A stretch of DNA of 14,247 bases from JAYQUR01 sp038133505 (lineage in GTDB: Bacteria > Pseudomonadota > Alphaproteobacteria > MPNO01 > UBA830): assembly GCA_038133505.1 (NCBI GenBank), contig JAYPTI010000086.1, positions 1-14,247 on the forward strand, written 5' to 3'. Below are positions 8,739 to 14,247 of this stretch, one piece after another. How positions within the stretch are numbered: position 1 is the first letter of the stretch; every line of letters begins with the position of its first letter. The notes under the pieces were generated by a model. It was not told the DNA's origin, searched no databases, and saw only the letters and a list, made by a program, of their open reading frames with translations. The translations under genes were made by a program, and so were the position numbers.

Positions 8739-8819
8739 TCCGCCGGATGCGGCGGATGTGTGGCGCGCTGCGTTCCGGACACATGCATGAAAACGAACAC
8801 GGGCCGCCTCGGAGCGGCC
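8739..8819 (+). other. Two hairpins in the leader of the ammonium channel gene
   Basis: The first hairpin is TCCGCCG (8739-8745) with CGGCGGA (8750-8756) around the four-base loop GATG. The second is GGCCGC (8802-8807) with GCGGCC (8814-8819) around a six-base loop, ending 12 bases before the ribosome-binding site of amt. Neither has a T-tract, so they do not look like terminators. They could shape leader folding or be chance in GC-rich DNA. No known riboswitch pattern was recognised. Confidence 0.3.
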
Positions 8820-8843
8820 GGGACAGGAAACAGGGGACTCAAG

Positions 8844-10160
8844 ATGGCAATTCTCGGTCCGGGCCGCGCGCTGGCAGCCGCCGCCCTTCTTGCATTGATT
8901 TTCGGACTGCCGGCGGACGCGTTCGCGCAGGACAAGCCGGCGCTCAGCGGCGGCGATACGGCGTGGATCCTGACGTCGACCGCGCTCGTGCTGTTCATGA
9001 CGCTGCCGGGGCTTGCGCTGTTCTACGGTGGTCTGGTGCGCAAGCGCAGCCTGCTGTCGGTGCTGATGCACTGCTTTGCGATCGCGTGCCTGATGTCGAT
9101 CCTCTGGATCGTCGGCGTCTACAGCCTGTCGTTCGGCGACGGCGGTGCGGCCAACGCGTGGATCGGCGGGCTCGGCAAGGCCTTCTTCGCAGGCATCGGC
9201 AAGGACACGCTTTCGGGCACGATCCCCGAATCCGTGTTCTTCATGTTCCAGATGACGTTCGCGATCATCACCCCGGCGCTGATCGTCGGCGCGTATGTGG
9301 AGCGCATCAAGTTCGCGGCGGTGCTGTGGTTCAGCGCGATCTGGCTGATCCTCGTCTACGCGCCCGTGTGCCATTGGGTCTGGGGCGGCGGCTGGCTGGC
9401 CGACCGGGGCGTCAAGGACTTCGCCGGCGGTCTCGTCGTCCACGTCACGGCGGGCGTGTCGGCCCTCGTGATCGCCAAGGCGCTGGGCGCGCGACGGGGT
9501 TTCCCGCGCGAGATCGTGCCGCCGCATCACCCCGGCCTGACCATGATCGGCGCGGCGATGCTGTGGGTCGGCTGGTTCGGCTTCAACGCCGGCTCGGCCC
9601 TGGCCGCCGACGGCGGCGCCGGCATGGCGATGCTGGTCACGCACATCTCGGCGGCGACCGCGTCGATCGTCTGGATGCTGATCGAATGGGTCAAACACGG
9701 CAAGCCGAGCCTCGTCGGCATCGTCACCGGCATGGTCGCCGGCCTCGCGACGATCACCCCCGCTTCGGGCTTCGTCGGGCCGGTCGGCGGTCTGGTGTTC
9801 GGCTTCCTCGCCGGCTTCGTCTGCTACGGCTGCGTGCACCTGATCAAGAACACGATCAAGATCGACGACTCGCTCGACGTCTTCGCCGTCCATGGCGTCG
9901 GCGGCGCTCTCGGCATCCTGCTGACCTCCTTCTTCGGCGCGGAAGCGCTCGGCGGGCTGGGTCTCGGAGAGGGCATGACGATGGGCTCGCAGTTCGCCGC
10001 CCAGGTCACGGGCCTTGTCGCCGTTGCGGTCTGGTCGCTCGTGATTTCCTGGATTCTCGTAAAGGTGATTTCCGCGACGATAGGTCTGCGGGTCCCCGAG
10101 GAGGACGAGATCGAGGGGCTGGATATCACCGCGCACGGCGAGCGGATCCACGATAGCTGA
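8844..10160 (+). CDS. amtB: Ammonium transporter, AmtB/Amt family
   Basis: This is a trimeric inner-membrane channel that takes up ammonium. From ATG 8844 the product has 438 residues. It starts with a cleavable signal peptide (about 1-28, cleavage near AFA-QD), followed by around eleven hydrophobic helices. Functional residues of E. coli AmtB are recognisable: Asp192 in the DFAGG motif, the pore histidine pair His200 (GLVVHVTAG) and His350 (FAVHGVGG), the gating aromatics in FQMTFAIITP and GWFGFNAGSA, and HWVWGGGWL at the vestibule. The tail ends EGLDITAHGERIHDS, the conserved region that contacts the PII protein GlnK. ATG 8844 has AGGGG at 8832-8836; upstream in-frame ATGs (8760, 8787) would add a charged stretch before the signal peptide. 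There is no glnK on either side, although glnK-amtB is the common pair. A strong terminator follows. Confidence 0.95.
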   Translation: MAILGPGRALAAAALLALIFGLPADAFAQDKPALSGGDTAWILTSTALVLFMTLPGLALFYGGLVRKRSLLSVLMHCFAIACLMSILWIVGVYSLSFGDGGAANAWIGGLGKAFFAGIGKDTLSGTIPESVFFMFQMTFAIITPALIVGAYVERIKFAAVLWFSAIWLILVYAPVCHWVWGGGWLADRGVKDFAGGLVVHVTAGVSALVIAKALGARRGFPREIVPPHHPGLTMIGAAMLWVGWFGFNAGSALAADGGAGMAMLVTHISAATASIVWMLIEWVKHGKPSLVGIVTGMVAGLATITPASGFVGPVGGLVFGFLAGFVCYGCVHLIKNTIKIDDSLDVFAVHGVGGALGILLTSFFGAEALGGLGLGEGMTMGSQFAAQVTGLVAVAVWSLVISWILVKVISATIGLRVPEEDEIEGLDITAHGERIHDS

Positions 10161-10167
10161 GCCCGGG

Positions 10168-10194
10168 GGAGCCGGGGTTTTTCCGCCCGGCTCC
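10168..10194 (+). other. Perfect 9-bp hairpin just after the amt stop
   Basis: GGAGCCGGG (10168-10176) pairs perfectly with CCCGGCTCC (10186-10194) around a nine-base loop containing TTTTT. No T-run follows it, so it is not a classic intrinsic terminator by itself. It probably supports the terminator 22 bases further on or protects the 3' end of the transcript. Confidence 0.5.
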
Positions 10195-10216
10195 GCGGCA
10201 AAACGGCAACAATACG

Positions 10217-10248
10217 GCGGCCGATCGGCAACGATCGGCCGCTGTTTT
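10217..10248 (+). terminator. Strong intrinsic terminator of the ammonium channel gene
   Basis: An 11-bp perfect stem (10217-10227 with 10232-10242) closes on the four-base loop GCAA, a stable GNRA-type tetraloop, and is followed by TGTTTTCGTT. This is the best intrinsic terminator in the window. It lies 56 bases after the amt stop and separates amt from the diiron gene. Confidence 0.8.
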
Positions 10249-10250
10249 CG

Positions 10251-10278
10251 TTGAAATCGCCCATTTCCGTCTTATGTT
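10251..10278 (+). promoter_or_regulatory. Candidate promoter of the diiron protein gene
   Basis: TTGAAA at 10251-10256 (5 of 6) and TATGTT at 10273-10278 (4 of 6) are 16 bases apart, directly after the amt terminator. Transcription would start near 10285, about 35 bases before ATG 10320. If correct, the in-frame TTG at 10251 is part of the -35 box and not a start codon. Confidence 0.4.
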
Positions 10279-10319
10279 TTCCGGAAGACCTGCGTCAGTG
10301 GGCGAAAACGGTGGCGGAG

Positions 10320-11192
10320 ATGGGAACCTGGACGTTAGACGACATCCCGTGGGATGAATTCGACCCCGAAAAGGTCACGCCCGACATCCTTCGGGTCGTG
10401 AAGGCGGCGAGCCTCGTCGAATTCAACGCGGACGATTACCGCCGGTATCTCCAGAACGTCTTCAGCGACGATGCCAAGGTGTGTTCCGCCATCGGCCAGT
10501 GGTCGATCGAGGAAGTGCAGCACGGCAAGGCGCTGGGGGCCTGGGCGGAGATGGCCGATCCCGCTTTCGACTTCGAGCGCAGCTTCCGGACATTTACCGA
10601 GAACTTCCGCGTCCAGCTCGACGCCACGGCGTCGGTGCGCGGCTCGCGGTCGGGCGAAATGATCGCCCGCTGCATGGTCGAGACCGGCACGAATTCCTTC
10701 TACAGCGCTCTCGGCGACGCCACCGACGAGCCGGTCCTCAAGGAAATCTGCCGCCGGATCGCGGACGACGAGTTTGCGCATTACTGCCTGTTCCACGCCT
10801 CGATGAGCCGCTACCTGCAGCGCGAGAACCTGACCTTCCTCGAGCGCCTCAAGGTGGCGTTCGACCGCGTCGCCGAAACCGAGGACGATGAGCTCGCCAC
10901 TGCCTACTGGGCGGCGAATTCTCACGGCGAGCATTTCGACCGGCGCCGGAACTCGGTCGCCTATGCGCGGGACAGCCTGCAGTACTATCGCCCGACCCAC
11001 GTCGCGCGCGGCGTCGAGATGATCTTCAAGGCGATCGGGCTCAACCCCTCCGGGCCGCTGGGCTGGACCGCCAGCCGCGCCGTCCGCGCCTTCATCTGGT
11101 ACCGGATCCGCTTCACGCCGCGCCTCGCGGTTCTGCGGGCCCGTCTGTTCGGGGAAGGCTCGCGGCTCCAGTTCCTGCAGCAGCGGACCTGA
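10320..11192 (+). CDS. Ferritin-like diiron protein resembling acyl-ACP desaturases
   Basis: The product from ATG 10320 has 290 residues. It contains the full ligand pattern of a carboxylate-bridged diiron four-helix bundle: Glu34 on a first helix, E65-x-x-H68 in WSIEEVQHGK, Glu121 in MVETGTNSFY, and E151-x-x-H154 in ADDEFAHYC. The W-S-I-E-E-x-x-H-G and I-A-x-D-E-x-x-H signatures resemble plant and mycobacterial acyl-ACP desaturases, so an O2-dependent oxidase or desaturase role is plausible; the substrate is unknown. The basic, hydrophobic C-terminus (about 247-290) could bind membrane. The frame extends up to a TTG at 10251, but that codon overlaps a likely promoter and follows the amt terminator directly, and ATG 10320 starts a protein of family-like appearance. 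The gene is monocistronic and convergent with rppH, with an 18-base gap. Confidence 0.8.
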   Translation: MGTWTLDDIPWDEFDPEKVTPDILRVVKAASLVEFNADDYRRYLQNVFSDDAKVCSAIGQWSIEEVQHGKALGAWAEMADPAFDFERSFRTFTENFRVQLDATASVRGSRSGEMIARCMVETGTNSFYSALGDATDEPVLKEICRRIADDEFAHYCLFHASMSRYLQRENLTFLERLKVAFDRVAETEDDELATAYWAANSHGEHFDRRRNSVAYARDSLQYYRPTHVARGVEMIFKAIGLNPSGPLGWTASRAVRAFIWYRIRFTPRLAVLRARLFGEGSRLQFLQQRT

Positions 11193-11210
11193 CGCCCGCT
11201 GCCGGCGGGA

Positions 11211-11693
11211 TCAGTCCGGCCTCTCCAGAAGCGCCTCGAACTCGCCCAGGACGGCTGCATAGACGTCGCGCTTGAAGTCGACGATCTCGTCGAGCAGCGT
11301 CTCCGCGTCCGTCCACTTGAAGCGTCCGAACTCGGCGTGATGCGCGTCGAGGTCGATATCCTCGTCGGCGCCCTCGAACCGCACCGCGACCCATATCTGG
11401 CCCTGGCCGCGGAACCGGCCGCCCCACGCATGCTTCGCGATTTCGGGCGGGACGTCGTAGGTCCGCCACGTGGCGCTGATCGCCAGCAGCGTCGCCGCTG
11501 TCACGCCGGTCTCCTCCTGTAGCTCCCGCATCGCCGCCACTTCCGGCGTTTCGCCCGCATCGATGCCGCCTTGCGGCATCTGCCAGGCGCCCGGCGTGTC
11601 GAGGCGTTCGCCGACGAAGATGCGGCCGCCGCCGTCCAGCAGCAGGACGCCGACGCAGGGACGGTATCCCTCCGGACAGGCGGGAACGCTCAT
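11211..11693 (-). CDS. rppH: RNA pyrophosphohydrolase (Nudix)
   Basis: RppH removes pyrophosphate from the 5' triphosphate of mRNA (and hydrolyses dinucleoside polyphosphates), which exposes transcripts to RNase E-type decay. The 160-residue product has a perfect Nudix box, G-x5-E-x7-REUxEExGU, at residues 42-64, preceded by the RppH/IalA-type motif PGAWQMPQGG. The start YRPCVGVLLLD is also typical of this branch (YRPNVG in many). Its ATG at 11693-11691 overlaps the TGA of the upstream deacetylase-like gene as ATGA, so it is translationally coupled and is the last gene of the - strand operon. Size and motifs match functional homologues. Confidence 0.95.
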   Translation of the reverse strand: MSVPACPEGYRPCVGVLLLDGGGRIFVGERLDTPGAWQMPQGGIDAGETPEVAAMRELQEETGVTAATLLAISATWRTYDVPPEIAKHAWGGRFRGQGQIWVAVRFEGADEDIDLDAHHAEFGRFKWTDAETLLDEIVDFKRDVYAAVLGEFEALLERPD

Positions 11694-13156
11694 CGGGCGC
11701 CGCCCGGCGCGCCGTCCGTCTGGACCATGGCCGAGACCGGCGCGATGGCGATCCCGCGGGCGCGGAGCTGGCGCGTCCACGCGGCGATGCGCTCGAGCGA
11801 GACGGGATAGGGGGAGGCGATCCCGATGGCGCGGCCGGCGCGCTTGGCTTCCCGTTCGAGGTCCCCGAACCGGCTGTCGATCTCCACGCGCGACGCGCGC
11901 TCGTCGAGGACCACGGTCGTCGCCGCCCACGGGACCCGGATGTCCGGTGCGGCGCGCGCGACGACGCTGCGCCCGGCGCTGCTGCTGTCGAGATAGAGAA
12001 GACCCCGGTCGCGGAGCGCCGCCAGCACCGGCGCCAGATGCGGCCGCGACATGGTGAAACGGGAGCCCATGAAGTCGATCACGCCCACATATCCCGTCCC
12101 GCGGCTGAGACTCCAGAACAGCCGGTCGAGATTGCCCTGCTCGTTGAGCGACGTCAGCAGCGTCTGCGGGCCGGGATCGTAGGCCGGGTAGTTGATCGGC
12201 TCCATCGGGACGTTCAGCAGCACCTCGTGGCCCGCCGCCCGGGCAAGGCTGATCCAGCGGTTCAGATCCGTCGTGTAGGGCGCGAAGGCGAGCGTGACGG
12301 CGCCGGGCAGGCCCTGGATCGCGGATTCGGTCGCCGCGGCCGACAGGCCGAGACCGGTCACGACGATCGCGACGCGCGGCCGCTTGTCGGCGGTGTCGAA
12401 CGGCTTGGCGTAAACCCGCCACGGCGCGCGCCCGTCGGAGTAGCGCTGCGGCAGCGGCCCCAGGGACGTTTCCTGAACGAGATCCGGGTCCGGAGCCGGC
12501 CGGAGCGGCGCGTCCTTTCTCACGGGCGGCAGCTTCGCGATCTCGACCGTCTTGCGCGGCGCGGCAGGCCGTGGGGCGTCGGCCGGCGTCGCTGCTTTCG
12601 GCTTTTCCGGCGCATGGCCGGTCGCGTCGGCGGCCGGTTTCGTTTCGGGTCCGGGCGCCGGCCGGGGGTCGGGCTCCGGTTCCTTCGCGATCACGACTTC
12701 CGGGTCCGGCGGCGGCGGCACCTCGACGGCCGGCGAGACGACCACAGGCTTTTCGCGCTCCGCTTCCGGCTCCGCAGGCGCACCGTCCCCGTGGGGCGCT
12801 GCCGCATGGGGATCGCCGGCCGGTTCAGCTGCGGCAGGGGCGGGGGCATGTTCGTTGGCCGGGGCGCCCGGGGGATCGGCGGAATGCGGATCGGCCGCGC
12901 CATGGGTATTGGCTGCGCCATGCGCATCGGCCGCGTCATGGCTGCCAGCCGTGCCATGGGTATCGGCCGTGCCGTGCGTCTCGCCTGCCGGCCCCGGCGC
13001 GTGAGCCGCCGCCGTTGCGGGCTCTTCGTCCGCGATCACGGCTTCGGGCGACGTCAGGCTGAGCCAGCCGACGATACCGGCGACGATGGCCAGAAAGGCG
13101 ACGAGAAGCGTGAGCGGCAATCGAGCGCCGCTGCCTTCGCGCGTCCGATCGTTCAA
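11690..13156 (-). CDS. Membrane-anchored divergent polysaccharide deacetylase family protein (DUF610/YibQ-like)
   Basis: The 488-residue product has a short N-terminus, one membrane helix (about 13-33), a long Pro/Ala/Glu/His-rich linker (about 36-255) and a divergent polysaccharide deacetylase domain (about 260-485). The domain shows RVAIVVTGLGLS, VTLAFAPY, GHEVLLNVPMEP, TGYVGVIDFMGSRFT and GLLYLDSSSAGRS in the order expected for the alphaproteobacterial version. The acidic pair of the YibQ-type IDDLG motif is replaced by T-G, so deacetylase activity is doubtful; a role in envelope or peptidoglycan maintenance is inferred from family and neighbours. The only usable start is TTG 13156, since no ATG or GTG lies in frame before the membrane helix. 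It lies 62 bases after ctpA and overlaps rppH by four bases. Confidence 0.88.
   Translation of the reverse strand: MNDRTREGSGARLPLTLLVAFLAIVAGIVGWLSLTSPEAVIADEEPATAAAHAPGPAGETHGTADTHGTAGSHDAADAHGAANTHGAADPHSADPPGAPANEHAPAPAAAEPAGDPHAAAPHGDGAPAEPEAEREKPVVVSPAVEVPPPPDPEVVIAKEPEPDPRPAPGPETKPAADATGHAPEKPKAATPADAPRPAAPRKTVEIAKLPPVRKDAPLRPAPDPDLVQETSLGPLPQRYSDGRAPWRVYAKPFDTADKRPRVAIVVTGLGLSAAATESAIQGLPGAVTLAFAPYTTDLNRWISLARAAGHEVLLNVPMEPINYPAYDPGPQTLLTSLNEQGNLDRLFWSLSRGTGYVGVIDFMGSRFTMSRPHLAPVLAALRDRGLLYLDSSSAGRSVVARAAPDIRVPWAATTVVLDERASRVEIDSRFGDLEREAKRAGRAIGIASPYPVSLERIAAWTRQLRARGIAIAPVSAMVQTDGAPGGAR
12884..12979 (-). repeat. 18-base coding repeat giving a histidine every six residues
   Basis: Within the linker of the deacetylase-like protein, histidines occur at residues 61, 67, 73, 79, 85 and 91, exactly six apart. 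The units are variants of H-G-T/A-A-D/N-T/S/A/P. At DNA level this is an imperfect 18-base tandem repeat, well diverged, so it is probably maintained or old. More isolated histidines follow (103, 117, 122). A metal-binding or flexible periplasmic spacer role is possible. Confidence 0.8.
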
Positions 13157-13176
13157 CGTCTCTTCATCCTGCCTCC
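13153..13176 (-). promoter_or_regulatory. Shine-Dalgarno and four-codon mini-ORF overlapping the TTG start
   Basis: GGAGG at 13176-13172 sits four bases before an ATG (13167) that is out of frame with the deacetylase-like gene. That ATG encodes only M-K-R-R and stops at TGA 13155-13153, overlapping TTG 13156-13154 as TTGA. The GGAGG is 15 bases from the TTG, too far for efficient direct initiation. Translational coupling from the mini-ORF is therefore an attractive explanation. A sequencing indel that hides a normal ATG start is the main alternative. Confidence 0.45.
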
Positions 13177-13200
13177 GCCCCCGCGTATCGGCGCGGGGGC
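13177..13200 (-). other. Perfect GC-rich hairpin between ctpA and the deacetylase-like gene
   Basis: GCCCCCGCG (13177-13185) pairs with CGCGGGGGC (13192-13200) around a six-base loop. On the - strand it starts 18 bases after the ctpA stop and ends directly against the GGAGG at 13176-13172. No T-tract follows, so full termination is unlikely. It may attenuate, protect the ctpA 3' end or mask the ribosome-binding site. Confidence 0.55.
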
Positions 13201-13218
13201 CGGGCTTGGTTTACCGCG

Positions 13219-14247
13219 TCAGTTGCTGGCGCGCTTATTGTACAGCGCCAGCCCGCGAATCAGGTCCACGGCCCGGCTGAGCTGGTAGTCCTGCGGGCTG
13301 CCGGGCGGTGCGACGCCGGCGGGCGCATTCTCGCTCGACTCGTCCTCGCGCGGCTGGTCGGTGTTGTCGAGCCGGCCGCGGAGGTTCTCCTCTCGCCGCC
13401 GCTGCGGCTGGTCGATCTTCTCCAGGCGGGCCTGCTCGACCTTGATGTCGGGCTCGATGCCCTTTGCCTGGATCGACGTGCCCGACGGCGTGTAGTACCG
13501 CGCCGTGGTCAGGCGGATCGCGCCGTGGCCCGACAGCGGAATGATGGTCTGGACGGACCCCTTGCCGAACGAGCGGGTGCCCATGACGATCGCGCGCCGG
13601 TGATCCTGCAGCGCGCCCGCGACGATCTCCGAGGCGGACGCCGAGCCGCCGTTCAGCAGCACGACGATCGGCAGACCGTCGGTGATGTCGCCGGGCTTGG
13701 CGTTGAAGCGCTGGCCCTCTTCCGGGCGCCGCGAGCGGGTGGAAACGATCTCGCCCTGGTTCAGGAAGGCGTCGGACACCTTCACGGACTGGTCGAGAAG
13801 GCCGCCCGGATTGTTGCGCAGGTCGAGCACGAGGCCCTTGAGTTTCTCGCCGCTCTGCTCGCGCAGCCGCTTGACGGCGCGCTCCATGCCCGACGCCGTC
13901 TGCTCGCTGAACGAGGTGATGCGGACATAGGCGATATCCTCGCCGACGAGGCGGGAGCGGACGGACTGGATCTTGATGACGGCGCGCGTCACCTTCACCT
14001 CGAACGGCTCGCGGCCCTCGCGGCGGATCGTCAGGCCGAGGTCGCTGCCGACCGGGCCGCGCATCTTCTCGACCGCTTCAGACAGGCTGAGGCCCTGGAC
14101 CGGCTCGTTGTCGAGGTGGGTGATCAAGTCGCCCGGCTGCAGGCCGGCGCGGTGGGCCGGCGTATCGTCGATGGGCGAGACCACCTTGACGTAGCCGTTC
14201 TCCATCGTCACCTCGATGCCGAGGCCGCCGAACTCGCCGCGCGTCTG
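13219..14247 (-). CDS. ctpA: S41 family C-terminal processing peptidase, N-terminal end missing
   Basis: The frame is open through the right window edge, so the N-terminal part (signal peptide and the start of the PDZ region) lies outside; the GTG near 14211 is internal. Visible in order are GEFGGLGIEVTMENG and VKVVSPIDDTPAHRAGLQPGD of the PDZ domain, then the S41 protease core with GLVLDLRNNPGGLLDQSV, the serine motif GGSASASEIVAGALQD (about 13603-13650) and the lysine of FGKGSVQT (codon 13563-13561). These supply the Ser-Lys dyad of a tail-specific periplasmic protease. The tail after the protease core is Arg/Glu-rich, then Pro/Gly-rich, ending in a helix (SRAVDLIRGLALYN). In many relatives ctpA lies in this same gene order with the deacetylase-like gene and rppH, next to envelope or septum genes. 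Confidence 0.95.
   Translation of the reverse strand, partial: QTRGEFGGLGIEVTMENGYVKVVSPIDDTPAHRAGLQPGDLITHLDNEPVQGLSLSEAVEKMRGPVGSDLGLTIRREGREPFEVKVTRAVIKIQSVRSRLVGEDIAYVRITSFSEQTASGMERAVKRLREQSGEKLKGLVLDLRNNPGGLLDQSVKVSDAFLNQGEIVSTRSRRPEEGQRFNAKPGDITDGLPIVVLLNGGSASASEIVAGALQDHRRAIVMGTRSFGKGSVQTIIPLSGHGAIRLTTARYYTPSGTSIQAKGIEPDIKVEQARLEKIDQPQRRREENLRGRLDNTDQPREDESSENAPAGVAPPGSPQDYQLSRAVDLIRGLALYNKRASN

Noticed and set aside
6619..8784. A 721-codon open frame on the - strand antisense to atpD and atpC
   Set aside because: It is a by-product of high GC and strong third-position bias in the sense genes. The translation is Arg/Asp/Ala/Val-rich with no recognisable domain, while the + strand encodes an unmistakable AtpD.
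8343..10151. A 602-codon open frame on the - strand antisense to the ammonium channel gene
   Set aside because: It shadows a clear AmtB frame. The predicted protein is extremely rich in Arg, Asp, Gln and His with no fold signature, and it spans the atpC-amt boundary.
11195..11209. CCCGC/GCGGG hairpin between the convergent diiron gene and rppH as a bidirectional terminator
   Set aside because: The stem is only 5 bp with no T-tract on either strand, too weak to call.
11211..12422. A 403-codon - strand frame that would fuse an Arg-rich N-terminal part to RppH
   Set aside because: Only the last 160 codons are RppH. The earlier part is an out-of-frame read of the deacetylase-like gene, which ends with an ATGA overlap at the true rppH start.
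12038..13288. A 416-codon + strand frame opposite the deacetylase-like gene
   Set aside because: Arg/Gly-rich shadow of the Pro/Ala/Glu-rich linker with no domain features.

Overview
The window is a compact, high-GC chromosomal stretch from an alphaproteobacterium, most likely of the Hyphomicrobiales (Rhizobiales) type. Three things suggest this: the F1 operon is arranged atpHAGDC with no F0 genes, the AtpA and AtpD sequences look alphaproteobacterial, and rppH, a divergent polysaccharide deacetylase and ctpA lie nearby on the opposite strand. No rRNA, tRNA, insertion sequence, prophage or CRISPR array was seen. Nearly all the DNA is coding.

Layout on the + strand. The 3' end of priA (replication restart helicase) enters from the left (1-209). 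Next is a three-gene cassette (270-3452): a circularly permuted ATP-grasp protein, an alpha-E protein and a bacterial transglutaminase-like cysteine protease. This set is widespread and is predicted, but not proven, to make and remodel a peptide or amide-linked product. Its first gene carries an in-frame amber codon (786-788) at a position that is normally glutamate, so it is split into two reading frames. The F1-ATPase operon follows (atpH, atpA, atpG, atpD, atpC; 3659-8595), encoding the catalytic head of ATP synthase. After a 248-base intergenic region with a candidate promoter and two hairpins comes an AmtB-type ammonium channel (8844-10160), which ends at a strong intrinsic terminator. 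The last + strand gene is a ferritin-like diiron protein (10320-11192) with a complete E / ExxH / E / ExxH ligand set resembling acyl-ACP desaturases.

Layout on the - strand. Reading right to left, ctpA (S41 C-terminal processing peptidase, cut by the right window edge), a membrane-anchored divergent polysaccharide deacetylase family protein, and rppH (Nudix RNA 5' pyrophosphohydrolase) form one operon (14247-11211). The last two overlap by ATGA. The deacetylase-like gene appears to start with TTG, just after a strong Shine-Dalgarno that serves a four-codon mini-ORF. Its linker holds six histidines spaced exactly six residues apart.

The most notable observations are the amber-split ATP-grasp gene, its predicted leaderless promoter, the periodic histidine linker, the TTG/mini-ORF arrangement, and the uncharacterised diiron protein. 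I did not find a wholly new multi-gene system. The ATP-grasp/alpha-E/transglutaminase cassette is the part whose chemistry is least understood.
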